NCBI GenBank assembly: GCA_021372575.1
Contig: JAJFUE010000123.1
Location: 1 to 40,340, forward strand
Direction: 5' to 3'
From: a bacterium
GTDB lineage: Bacteria > Sumerlaeota > Sumerlaeia > MVZB01
DNA length: 40,340 bases
Part shown: positions 1-7,971 of the stretch, one piece after another
Layout: each line of letters begins with the position of its first letter
Numbering within the stretch: the first letter of the stretch is position 1
The notes under the pieces: model-generated
The model's database searches: none
Told to the model about the DNA's origin: nothing
Seen by the model: only the letters and a program-made list of their open reading frames with translations
Position numbers and translations under genes: made by a program

Positions 1-11
1 GGGCGGGAGAC

Positions 12-2237
12 ATGTCTCTGGCATCAGGTACGGGCCTGATTTCGGGCATCGATGACAGTTCGCTGATCTCAAAGCTGATCCAGGCCGATTCGCAGCCGAT
101 CTACCTTGCCCAAAACAAGGAATCGAAGATCAAGACCAAGCAATCGGCGATGCAGGGGATCAACCGGTTGCTGCTCGAGTTCAAAACCAAGGTCGAGGCG
201 ATCGGCAAGCCTTCCAACTTCATCAAGATGAACGCCTCCAGCACCGACGCCAACATGCTGATGGCGAACGCCTCCACCGACGCCGTGGCCGGGACCTACA
301 CGGCACGCGTCAGGCAGCTCGCGCAGGCCGAACGGATCGCGTCGCAGGGCTATGCCACGATGGACAAGACCTCCATCGCCGAAACGAGCGGCTCGTTCAC
401 GTTCAATGTCGGCGGCGACACCGCCACGTCGATCGACGTGACCAGCGGGATGAGCCTGCAGGACCTGCGCGACGCCATCAACAACGCCGACGCCGGCGTG
501 CGCGCCAGCATCGTCAACGACGGCACCGCGACCAACCCCTACCGGCTCGTGCTGACCAGCTCCGAAACCGGCGCGTCCAACACGATCAACATCACCCGGA
601 ACGACACGACGGTCAATTTGCAGACCTCGACCATCGAGGCCGCGGCCGCCGCCGACGGCAACCAATTCGACGGCACCGTCACCAGCAGCGGAACCTATAC
701 CGGCACGAGCACGCGCAACACGGTCGTGCAGATCACGACCGCCGGCGACGTCGGCACGGCCAAATACAAGGTTTCACTCGACGGCGGCCTCACGTGGACC
801 GCCTCCGACGCCTTCACGACCAGCGCCACCGCGACCGACATCACAGGAACGGCGGCCGAGGGCATCCAGATCGCGTTCGGCGCCGGCACGCAGTCGTTCG
901 TCGTCGGCGACCGCTTCACCATCGACGCCTTCGCGCCGCAGTTGCAGAAGGCCCAGGACTCGATCATCGAGGTCGATGGCATCCAGGTCAGCCGCGACAA
1001 CAACACGTTCGAGGACGTGATCCCCGGCGTCACGCTCACGGCCAAGCAGGTCACGGCCACGGATGACGACCCCGTGACGATCACCGTTGCCAACCAGAAG
1101 GCCACCATCTCCGGCGCGGTCCAGGAATTCGTGACGGCCTACAACGCGCTGGTCCAGGAAATTTCGACGCAAACGGCTTACAACACGAAAACGCAGACCG
1201 CGGCGGCGCTGTTCGGCGACTCGGGGCTGCGCAACCTCGTCAGCAGCTTCCGCCAATCGATCACTCAGTCGGTCAAGGGCCTCTCCAGCAACAACTCCCT
1301 CAGCTCCGTCGGCATCACCTTCGGCAAGGACGGCAAGCTGTCGCTCGACCTGACCAAGCTCACCAAGGCGCTCGACAACGACAGCGACGCCGTGATGCGG
1401 CTGTTCGTCGAGTCGGGCAAGTCGGCGTATTCGACGGTCCAACTGAACACGACAACCAGCAAAACCCAGATCGGCACGTATAACGTCGTCGTCACGACCC
1501 CCGCCAGCCAGGCGACCGTGACCGGAACGCAAACGGTCGCCACGAGCGGCATCAGCGCGGCCGAAACCCTGACGTTCGCCTACGGCGAGGAGTCCATGAA
1601 CGTCACGCTTTCGGCCGGAATGACGCTCAGCCAGGTCATCACGAAGCTGAACGACCAGTTCGAAGCCAACGGCTACGACCTCGAGGCCACCGACGACGGC
1701 GGCAAGCTCAAGGTTCACACGCGCGAATACGGCGACGAGGAAAAGTTCTCGATGTCCTCCCCGATGGACGCGGCCGCCGCCGGGCAGCTCGGCATCGGGA
1801 CCACGAAGATCGACGCCGTCGGCGTCGATGTGGCCGGGACGATCGCCGGGGTCAAGGCCACGGGCAAGGGCCAGGTGCTGACATCGGCAAGCAGCGGCGC
1901 CTCGAGCGGGCTCGCGCTGACGATCACCGCCACGGCCCCACTGACGACCTCCTTCACCGTCAGCCGCGGCGTCGCGTGGGACGTCCTCAACCAGATCACG
2001 AACGCGACGGACAGCGACACGGGCCTGTTCTCGGTGCGCGACAAGAGCTACGACACCCAGATCGAGGACATCGAAAAACAGATCGAGACGCTACAGTCGC
2101 GGCTCGACACCGAGGAAACCAACCTCAATGCCACGTTCACGGCCTTGGAGCAGAAACTGGCCTCGCTCCAGCAGCAGGGCAACTCGCTGACGAGCCAGCT
2201 CTCGAGCCTGATTTCGACGACGAGCAGCAGTTCATAA
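12..2237 (+). CDS. fliD: Flagellar hook-associated protein 2 (filament cap) FliD
   Basis: FliD forms the cap at the tip of the growing flagellar filament and helps exported flagellin fold into place. The N-terminus has the FliD_N pattern (SGIDDSSLISKLIQ near residues 11-24, then a helix and the ASTDAVAGTYTARV segment near 88-101). A hook-IN-like stretch lies near residues 125-200. The last 75 residues form a heptad-rich coiled coil rich in Gln, Leu and Glu, as in FliD C-termini, ending in a Thr/Ser tail. At 741 residues it is long for the family (many are 450-500), with extra Thr/Ala-rich domains in the middle. The ATG at 12 has a purine-rich stretch (GGGCGGGAG) at the window edge. fliS follows 32 bp downstream, the usual fliD-fliS order. 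The upstream neighbour is outside the window. Confidence 0.95.
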   Translation: MSLASGTGLISGIDDSSLISKLIQADSQPIYLAQNKESKIKTKQSAMQGINRLLLEFKTKVEAIGKPSNFIKMNASSTDANMLMANASTDAVAGTYTARVRQLAQAERIASQGYATMDKTSIAETSGSFTFNVGGDTATSIDVTSGMSLQDLRDAINNADAGVRASIVNDGTATNPYRLVLTSSETGASNTINITRNDTTVNLQTSTIEAAAAADGNQFDGTVTSSGTYTGTSTRNTVVQITTAGDVGTAKYKVSLDGGLTWTASDAFTTSATATDITGTAAEGIQIAFGAGTQSFVVGDRFTIDAFAPQLQKAQDSIIEVDGIQVSRDNNTFEDVIPGVTLTAKQVTATDDDPVTITVANQKATISGAVQEFVTAYNALVQEISTQTAYNTKTQTAAALFGDSGLRNLVSSFRQSITQSVKGLSSNNSLSSVGITFGKDGKLSLDLTKLTKALDNDSDAVMRLFVESGKSAYSTVQLNTTTSKTQIGTYNVVVTTPASQATVTGTQTVATSGISAAETLTFAYGEESMNVTLSAGMTLSQVITKLNDQFEANGYDLEATDDGGKLKVHTREYGDEEKFSMSSPMDAAAAGQLGIGTTKIDAVGVDVAGTIAGVKATGKGQVLTSASSGASSGLALTITATAPLTTSFTVSRGVAWDVLNQITNATDSDTGLFSVRDKSYDTQIEDIEKQIETLQSRLDTEETNLNATFTALEQKLASLQQQGNSLTSQLSSLISTTSSSS

Positions 2238-2269
2238 TCAACTCATCGACCGCATAAGAGAGGAACACC

Positions 2270-2683
2270 ATGCGTCCGTACCAGATGTACCAGCAGGTCA
2301 AAATCACGACGGCCGATCCGTTGCAGATCGTGGTGCTGCTGTATGAGGGGGCGATCAAGAACCTGAACCAGTGGCTGATGCTGATCGACTCGGACATGGA
2401 GCTGGCGACGGCCAAGCTGGTGCGCACGCAGGAAATCATCAATTATTTGCGGACCGCGCTCGACCATGAGCAGGGCGGCGAAATCGCGTTCAACCTCGAG
2501 CGCCTTTACAACTACATGCGCGACCGCCTCAGCGAGGCCAACCTCGACCGCAGCAAGGCCAAGGTCCAGGAAGTGATCGGCCTCATGCAAACATTACTCG
2601 AGGGCTGGCACGGCATCAGCAACCGCCCGGCGCCGGTCAGCGACATGAACCCGACGGCCGAACCGGTGAGCGCGGTGGGGTGA
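2270..2683 (+). CDS. fliS: Flagellar export chaperone FliS
   Basis: FliS is a small cytoplasmic helical chaperone that binds the C-terminus of flagellin and stops it polymerising before export. The 137-residue protein starts MRPYQMYQQVKITTADPLQI and continues VVLLYEGAIKNLNQW, the family's N-terminal signature, followed by four helices. The length is normal. An AGAGAGG-type ribosome binding site lies about 8 bp before the ATG. It directly follows fliD and probably shares its transcript, which would end at the terminator just downstream. Confidence 0.95.
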   Translation: MRPYQMYQQVKITTADPLQIVVLLYEGAIKNLNQWLMLIDSDMELATAKLVRTQEIINYLRTALDHEQGGEIAFNLERLYNYMRDRLSEANLDRSKAKVQEVIGLMQTLLEGWHGISNRPAPVSDMNPTAEPVSAVG

Positions 2684-2686
2684 TGG

Positions 2687-2740
<54 letters not shown>

Positions 2741-2741
2741 G

Positions 2742-2776
2742 GGGGCGGTCCGGGTTGGGCCGCCCCTCGTTTTTTT
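2742..2776 (+). terminator. Rho-independent terminator of fliD-fliS
   Basis: GGGGCGGTCC (2742-2751) pairs with GGGCCGCCCC (2757-2766) around the loop GGGTT, with one G-U pair. TCG and seven T residues follow (2767-2776). This is a canonical intrinsic terminator for the plus strand. It lies between fliS and the converging pseudopilin gene. Confidence 0.85.
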
Positions 2777-2823
2777 GTACGCGGTGGGGTGTTCTGCCGG
2801 CCCTTCTTTGGGCCAGTTCCCGG

Positions 2824-3426
2824 TCAGCTTGTCGGATTGCGCATGATGTTGCCGTCGCTGATCGTGCCGTTGGTGGGGTCGTAGGCGATCATCGGGTTCC
2901 ATGAGCGGTCGGGGCCGATGCACAGGACGCGCCACGGGCCGATGCGCTCGAGCGCACGCTGCGCGGGGCCGTATTTGCCCTGCAGCACCGGATACGCCGC
3001 GGCTTTCTCCCCCAGCTCCGCGATATTTTCGTAACTGAACCGCCGCCAGATTGTGTCGGGGAAATCCCCGCTGCGCGCGATGTCGCCGCCGAACGGACAC
3101 CGCAGGTCGGCCGTGGCGAGGTAGGAGACCGGCGTGCTGAGCGAGTCGGGAACATACCACCACTTGAGGTCGCTGCCGGCCAGGGGCATCACGCCGCCGG
3201 CAAATCCGGGAGAAATCATTGTCGGGTAGGCGTTGAAATCGATGTGGTAGGACTCGATCGCGGCGGCGACCGCGCGCAGGTCGGCCTGCGCCCGGGAAAC
3301 GCGCGCGCGCATTTGCGCCTCGAGCATGTTGGGAACGGCGATGGCCGCCAGGATCGCGATGATCGCGACGACGATAAGGAGTTCGATGAGGGTGAAGGCC
3401 GAATGAATGGGTCTTATCTGTCCCAT
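2824..3426 (-). CDS. Type II/IV pseudopilin-like protein with prepilin N-terminus
   Basis: The protein begins with a short basic leader, then AFTLIELLIVVAIIAILA, the class III prepilin signal and hydrophobic spine, followed by VPNMLEAQMRARVSRA. Prepilin peptidase would cut before Phe; residue -1 is Ala rather than the usual Gly. The C-terminal part holds YDPTNGTISDGNI, which recurs in the pseudopilin at 6255-6932. At 200 residues it fits a minor pseudopilin or secreted pilin-like protein anchored in the inner membrane. The start ATG lies 5 bp after the stop of the upstream HEAT-like gene, with AGAGAAGGGG inside that gene's end, so the two genes are probably co-translated. Its pilus or secretion system is not in the window. 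Confidence 0.85.
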   Translation of the reverse strand: MGQIRPIHSAFTLIELLIVVAIIAILAAIAVPNMLEAQMRARVSRAQADLRAVAAAIESYHIDFNAYPTMISPGFAGGVMPLAGSDLKWWYVPDSLSTPVSYLATADLRCPFGGDIARSGDFPDTIWRRFSYENIAELGEKAAAYPVLQGKYGPAQRALERIGPWRVLCIGPDRSWNPMIAYDPTNGTISDGNIMRNPTS

Positions 3427-3431
3427 GGCGA

Positions 3432-5954
3432 TCAGCCCCTTCTCTCTTTTCTTGCACGGAATGCGGCACGGCGGCGCTCGAGCTCGTTGGTCCAGGAGCT
3501 GCCCTGGGCCGGCGGAGGCGCGGGCTGCTCGCCCGCCGGGCCCGAATCCAGCGGAGCCGGCTCGGCCTTGAGAATCATGTTTTCGTACTTCTGGTCAGAC
3601 GTGGGCGCGGAACCGGGCGCGGGTTCGGGCTCGGCGGCGAACGCGCCGCGCAGGTAGTGGGCAAGCTCCTCGTCCTCGACGCACGCCGCGATCTGGCGAT
3701 CGAACAGCTTGTCGTAAGGGGCGCGCTTGGGCAGCTCGCGCCGGATGAATTCGACGATCCGCTCCAGCAGCACGCCCTCGAGCCGGTCCGGGTCCTCGAG
3801 CAGCCTGAGCATGAACTCGTCGAACTCGACGTCGCCCGGCAGCGGGTGGAAATACGCCGCGAGCGCCGCATACGCCGCGCCGGCGACGAGCTGATTCTTA
3901 TTCGCAAGCTGCCCGACGATGACCGGAACGGCCTCAGCCTGGCGCATGCGCCCGAGCGTGGCCAGCGCGGCGATCTGCGTCTTGTGGCTGGTGAGCAGGC
4001 CGCCCTTGGCCCGGCTCATGGCCTGGCGCAGCTCCCGCTCATCGACCTTGACCGCCTTGGCGCGCCGGCTGAACGAATGCAGGCTGCCGAACTTGAGCTT
4101 CGTGTCGAGCAGGATCTTCGTCGTGCTGTCGCCCGGCGAAACGATGCGGCCGGCCTGGACTTGGTCGGCGAAATCGAGGACGACGCCCCGGCCGGCATCG
4201 CCGCCGATCTTGAGGAGCGTGTAGAGGTGCGTGTTGACGAGGTCGTCGCGGTCCAGATCGACGAGCTTGTCGGTGGCGATGTCGCGCACCTTTTCGCGGA
4301 AAATCTGCGACTGCTTCGGATCCTCGACGTAGGTGATCGCGATGCGCGTCATGGATTCCAGCAACGGCACGGCACGCTCGTCGCCGATGGCCTGCAGCGC
4401 CTCGGCGAACGAGCCCATCGCGCCGCTGAAGCGCGTGGCGTGCTTCGTCGCTTCGTCGAGCATGTCCGGGAGGGCTTCCGGCCCGAACTTCTTGAGCGCG
4501 TTGACCATCGGGACGCGCCAGCCGCTGTCGGCGGTGGCCCCGGCCGGGGCCGCCGACCAAAGCGCAGCCACGACCTTGCGCGCGGCGAGCGCGCGAAGGT
4601 CCGGGTCCAGGTCGTCGAGCTTCATGCTGAACATTTCGCTCGCCGCGGTAAACGAGAGCTGGCGGGCCTCGTTCTCGACAAGCTCCATCACGCGGCGGAC
4701 AATCTGGTTGCGCGTCCTGGCATCGAGCCCGCGGCCGCGCGCAAGCCTGCCGAGCCCCGTCAGCAAAACATACGCCCGGCGCTCGTTGGCGGGGTCGGCA
4801 ATGCGACGGATGCAGTGCTGCAGGCGCTTGGTGAGAATTTCGCCCGCGTCGGGATTGGCGATCCGGCCGAGCGCATCGACGATCAGCTCCTCCTCGCGCT
4901 CGACGTCGGTTTTCTCATACCACGCGCGAAGCTGCTCAAAAAAGTCCTCGTGGCGCAGCCCACCCATGATGCCGGCGAGGAGCTGAAGCCGATTCTTGCC
5001 GCCCTCGGGCGCGCGCGCCAGCTCCAGGACCCCCTTGCGCAGCGTCGGGTTCTGGCCGAGGCTGACCATGGCGCGCACGGCGCACAACTTGGCGCGCGGG
5101 CCGAGCCTGGTGAAGATGCGGTCCTCGACTCCGGCGGCGTTGGCGATGCGCGAGGGGTCGGACGGGCAGTAATCATAGATGACGGTCAGTGCGTCGATGA
5201 AGAGCTCGATGCGGCCATGGGCCAGGCTGGCGCGCAGGATCGCCATGCACTCGCCGGCGAAACGTTCCACCTGCTCGGGGGTCGGCTCGTCGGCCTCCAT
5301 CGGCCCGGGCAGCCACGACTGCATGTGCACGATCGCCTGCGTAAGGCGTTGGCGCCACTCGCGCTCGCCGGTCTCGAAGGCACTCTGCCCGGTCTGGCGC
5401 GAGATCGCGGCGAAATGCTCGGATATGAAACGCGCCCCGGCCGTGGCCTTGCCCCCGCTCTTGGCGATCAGCCCGATGATCTGCGGGACGCGATCCCGGT
5501 CGTGGTAAAGCGTCGCCAGCGCCAGCGACAGGTAGCGCGCCTGCTGGACAAGCTCTTCCTGGTTGCCCGCGAGCTCGAGCATGGCCGCGCCCAGGCGGCC
5601 CGCTTCCTTGTAGTCGCGCGTCACGATCGATCGGCGGCACTCGCGCGCGAGGCGCTCCTGGGTGATGCCGGGCAGTTCGCCGAGCCAGAACTTCGTCCGC
5701 TCGATCGGTTGCTTCAGGCGGCGCTCGATTGCGTTGGCGATCGGCTCGGGCAGGTCCAGCTCCATGTCGGCGCAAAAGGCGTGCACCGGCTCCACGCGGA
5801 AGCGGTCATAAACGGCCGCGACCATGTCGGCCGCATCGGCGGCGATGCGGTCCATCTGGTCGGGCTGCGAACGCGCGATGGTGCAGAGCCGGGCGCGTGC
5901 GGCGGCTGCTTGACCATCGAGCAAAAGGGCTTGAAAATCTTTCATGACAAACAT
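3432..5954 (-). CDS. Large HEAT/ARM-like helical repeat protein, function unknown
   Basis: I recognise no enzyme family. The 840-residue protein is almost all amphipathic helices rich in Ala, Leu and Arg. Several helix pairs resemble HEAT repeats, such as LIVDALGRIANPDAGEI near the middle and VPVIVGQLANKNQLVAGAAY near the C-terminus. There is no signal peptide or membrane segment, so it is probably a cytoplasmic scaffold. The last 60 residues are Pro/Ala rich and then basic (RRRAAFRARKERRG). Start choice is uncertain: ATG 5954 (MFV) and ATG 5945 (MKDFQALL) both lack a good ribosome binding site. It sits 5 bp upstream of a pseudopilin gene on the same strand, hinting at a role linked to pilus or secretion assembly, but that is inference from position only. 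Confidence 0.75.
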   Translation of the reverse strand: MFVMKDFQALLLDGQAAAARARLCTIARSQPDQMDRIAADAADMVAAVYDRFRVEPVHAFCADMELDLPEPIANAIERRLKQPIERTKFWLGELPGITQERLARECRRSIVTRDYKEAGRLGAAMLELAGNQEELVQQARYLSLALATLYHDRDRVPQIIGLIAKSGGKATAGARFISEHFAAISRQTGQSAFETGEREWRQRLTQAIVHMQSWLPGPMEADEPTPEQVERFAGECMAILRASLAHGRIELFIDALTVIYDYCPSDPSRIANAAGVEDRIFTRLGPRAKLCAVRAMVSLGQNPTLRKGVLELARAPEGGKNRLQLLAGIMGGLRHEDFFEQLRAWYEKTDVEREEELIVDALGRIANPDAGEILTKRLQHCIRRIADPANERRAYVLLTGLGRLARGRGLDARTRNQIVRRVMELVENEARQLSFTAASEMFSMKLDDLDPDLRALAARKVVAALWSAAPAGATADSGWRVPMVNALKKFGPEALPDMLDEATKHATRFSGAMGSFAEALQAIGDERAVPLLESMTRIAITYVEDPKQSQIFREKVRDIATDKLVDLDRDDLVNTHLYTLLKIGGDAGRGVVLDFADQVQAGRIVSPGDSTTKILLDTKLKFGSLHSFSRRAKAVKVDERELRQAMSRAKGGLLTSHKTQIAALATLGRMRQAEAVPVIVGQLANKNQLVAGAAYAALAAYFHPLPGDVEFDEFMLRLLEDPDRLEGVLLERIVEFIRRELPKRAPYDKLFDRQIAACVEDEELAHYLRGAFAAEPEPAPGSAPTSDQKYENMILKAEPAPLDSGPAGEQPAPPPAQGSSWTNELERRRAAFRARKERRG

Positions 5955-6254
5955 CCAGGACCACGGAACGGCTTGCGAAAGGATCGCAAAACGCAGAACG
6001 AACCTCGCCCCATGATATTAAATTCGGAATGTGAACGGGGCAAGGGATTAGTGCGATATGCGGAGTTGACTGGACGGGCACGTCACCGGTGAACGATGCC
6101 GTTTAAAGGCAACTTATGCATGCTTCTTGTCCCTGCGTCTTCGTGGTTCCAATTTGTGAAAATCAAGGTGTTCAGTTTGCTCTGGAAACTCTTTCCTATG
6201 GTTTGTTACATTCGCACGCGAAGTGGACGTTCAATTAAATCGGGATCTAACACG

Positions 6255-6932
6255 ATGCGTCCTGGCGCTTCCTCATTCCGCATTCGCAAGGGTTTCACCC
6301 TGATCGAACTGCTGATTGTCGTGGCCATCATCGGAATCCTCGCGGCGATCGCGGTGCCGAATTTTCTGGAGGCGCAGACGCGGGCGAAGATTACGCGCGT
6401 GCGCGCCGATCACCGCGCGTTCCGCACCGCGATCGAGGCCTATCACGTCGATGAGCTTGCCTACCCCTGCGCCGAGAGCAACGGCACCCTCAAATGGCTT
6501 CACCCGCTCACGACGCCGATCGCTTACCTCGCCGACATCAAAATCCTCGAGGACCCGTTCAGCGTGGGCGCCGACGCCAAGGACCTGCAAACGCTGCGCA
6601 GCTACCGCAATTACCGATATTTCGGCTTCAACGAAATGGGGTTCGTGAACACGGACAAATACACTGGCAAGATGATTCCCGTTTATTCGCCAGCGGGGAC
6701 GATGAAGGTGTTTTACTATGTCTTGTTCAGCGCCGGACCGGACAAGATCCGGAGCATCGGCAGCAACGGCGGGACGTTTTTGCAAAGCGAAAACCTGTTT
6801 GCCCCCGACCGGTTTATCGAGTTCATCTACGACCCGACGAACGGGACGGTAAGCAACGGGGAGATTCTTTCGGCCGGCGGAGAAATCATTGGCCGAGCAG
6901 AGAAATCCGTTCGGCTGATTCAGGTGAATTAA
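6255..6932 (+). CDS. Type II/IV pseudopilin-like protein with prepilin N-terminus
   Basis: This 225-residue protein has a textbook prepilin start: a basic leader ending IRKG, cleavage before FTLIELLIVVAIIGILA, then VPNFLEAQTRAKITRVRAD. The body has the aromatic and Gly-rich pattern of G-type pseudopilins and ends with YDPTNGTVSNGEI plus about 20 residues. That motif is shared with the pseudopilin at 2824-3426. I chose ATG 6255 because it gives a normal 13-residue leader; the frame stays open upstream to 6096, but that extension is Leu/Phe rich with no pilin character. The gene is transcribed away from the HEAT-like/pseudopilin pair across a gap of about 300 bp with no other gene. Confidence 0.87.
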   Translation: MRPGASSFRIRKGFTLIELLIVVAIIGILAAIAVPNFLEAQTRAKITRVRADHRAFRTAIEAYHVDELAYPCAESNGTLKWLHPLTTPIAYLADIKILEDPFSVGADAKDLQTLRSYRNYRYFGFNEMGFVNTDKYTGKMIPVYSPAGTMKVFYYVLFSAGPDKIRSIGSNGGTFLQSENLFAPDRFIEFIYDPTNGTVSNGEILSAGGEIIGRAEKSVRLIQVN

Positions 6933-6962
6933 AATCCGAAATCATCCGCTTTAATCCGCAAG

Positions 6963-6986
6963 ATCCGCGTTTCTTTGGACGCGGAT
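6963..6986. repeat. ATCCGCG hairpin in intergenic spacer
   Basis: ATCCGCGT (6963-6970) pairs with ACGCGGAT (6979-6986). It lacks a T run, so it is not a classic terminator. The surrounding 6933-7103 spacer (AATCCGAAATCATCCGC, AACACGCGGATAC) looks like degenerate repeat sequence and contains no gene. Confidence 0.5.
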
Positions 6987-7103
6987 GGGTACTGATGAAC
7001 ACGCGGATACAACAAAGAGCAAACTGAAGTTTGAACTCCTGACTTGTTCCGACATCGTATTTTCGCTGTTCTCTGCGCTGGGCGTGTGACATTTTAGTCG
7101 CGG

Positions 7104-7949
7104 GTGACGGCGATGGGCGTTTGGGCAAAAGCGCGCGCGGGGTGGGAGCGGTGGGGCTGGATCGTCCCGGCCGTGATCCTTGCCGTGCTGGTGTTGATCG
7201 CGATCGCCGCGCCCCTCATTGCGCCTTTCAATGTTTACAAACTCGAACAGATCCGGCTCGAGGACAGCGCGCTGCCGCCTTCAAACCATTACCTGCTCGG
7301 CACCGACGTGCAGGGGCGCGACATCCTTTCGGCGGTGATGTTCGGGCTGCGCGTGTCGCTTCTGGTTGGCGTGTGCGGGACGATTTTGGCCGCGCTCGCG
7401 GGCGTCGCGCTGGGGCTTGCGGCGGGGTGGCGCGGCGGCTGGACGGAGTCGGTCGTTATGCGCGCGGCCGACGTGCAGCTTGCGTTCCCGTCCATTCTGA
7501 TCGCGCTGTTCATGATGGCGATCTGGGGCTCGGGGCTCATGAAGATCATCGTGGCGGTGGCGATCGCGCACTGGGTGATCTACGCGCGCATGACCCGCGC
7601 GGCGGTGCTGACCGAGCGCGAGAAGGAATACGTCGCGGCGGCCGTCTCGCTCGGGGCGCGGCCATCCCGCGTCGTGCTGCGCCACATCCTGCCGAACATC
7701 ATGGCGCCGGTGGTGGTGATCTCGGCGATCCAGTTCGCGTCGATCGTGATGCTCGAGGCGACGCTGAGCTTCCTCGGCCTCGGCGTGCCGATCACGCGCC
7801 CCTCGCTGGGGATGCTGATCAAGTTCGGATTCAACGAGTTTTCGAGCGGGGCGTGGTGGATCTGGCTTTTCCCCGGCCTCACGCTCATGGTATTAATTTT
7901 TTCACTCAACTGGCTCGCGGACAGAATGCGCGATCGCGAGATCGTCTAA
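7104..7949 (+). CDS. ABC transporter permease, DppC/OppC (peptide/nickel) family
   Basis: This is the inner-membrane permease half of a binding-protein-dependent importer for peptides, nickel or related solutes. Family marks are the N-terminal membrane helix (VPAVILAVLVLIAIAAPLIA), the segment HYLLGTDVQGRDILS, the EAA loop that docks the ATPase (EYVAAAVSLGA...GARPSRVVLRHILPN, near residues 176-199), LEATLSFLGLGV, and six predicted membrane segments. The length of 281 residues is normal. The start is GTG 7104; ATG 7113 is possible and neither has a strong ribosome binding site. The usual partners (DppB permease, ATPases, binding protein) are not adjacent: upstream is repeat-like spacer and downstream, after 22 bp, a membrane protease. 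It is an orphan here and its substrate cannot be told. Confidence 0.9.
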   Translation: MTAMGVWAKARAGWERWGWIVPAVILAVLVLIAIAAPLIAPFNVYKLEQIRLEDSALPPSNHYLLGTDVQGRDILSAVMFGLRVSLLVGVCGTILAALAGVALGLAAGWRGGWTESVVMRAADVQLAFPSILIALFMMAIWGSGLMKIIVAVAIAHWVIYARMTRAAVLTEREKEYVAAAVSLGARPSRVVLRHILPNIMAPVVVISAIQFASIVMLEATLSFLGLGVPITRPSLGMLIKFGFNEFSSGAWWIWLFPGLTLMVLIFSLNWLADRMRDREIV

Positions 7950-7971
7950 CACTTTTTTCAGGAGCGCTCTC

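Noticed and set aside
3657-6092. 811-residue open frame on plus, antisense to the HEAT-like gene
   Set aside because: High-GC shadow frame rich in Arg, with no family motif; the opposite strand has coherent helical repeats and coupling to the pseudopilin.
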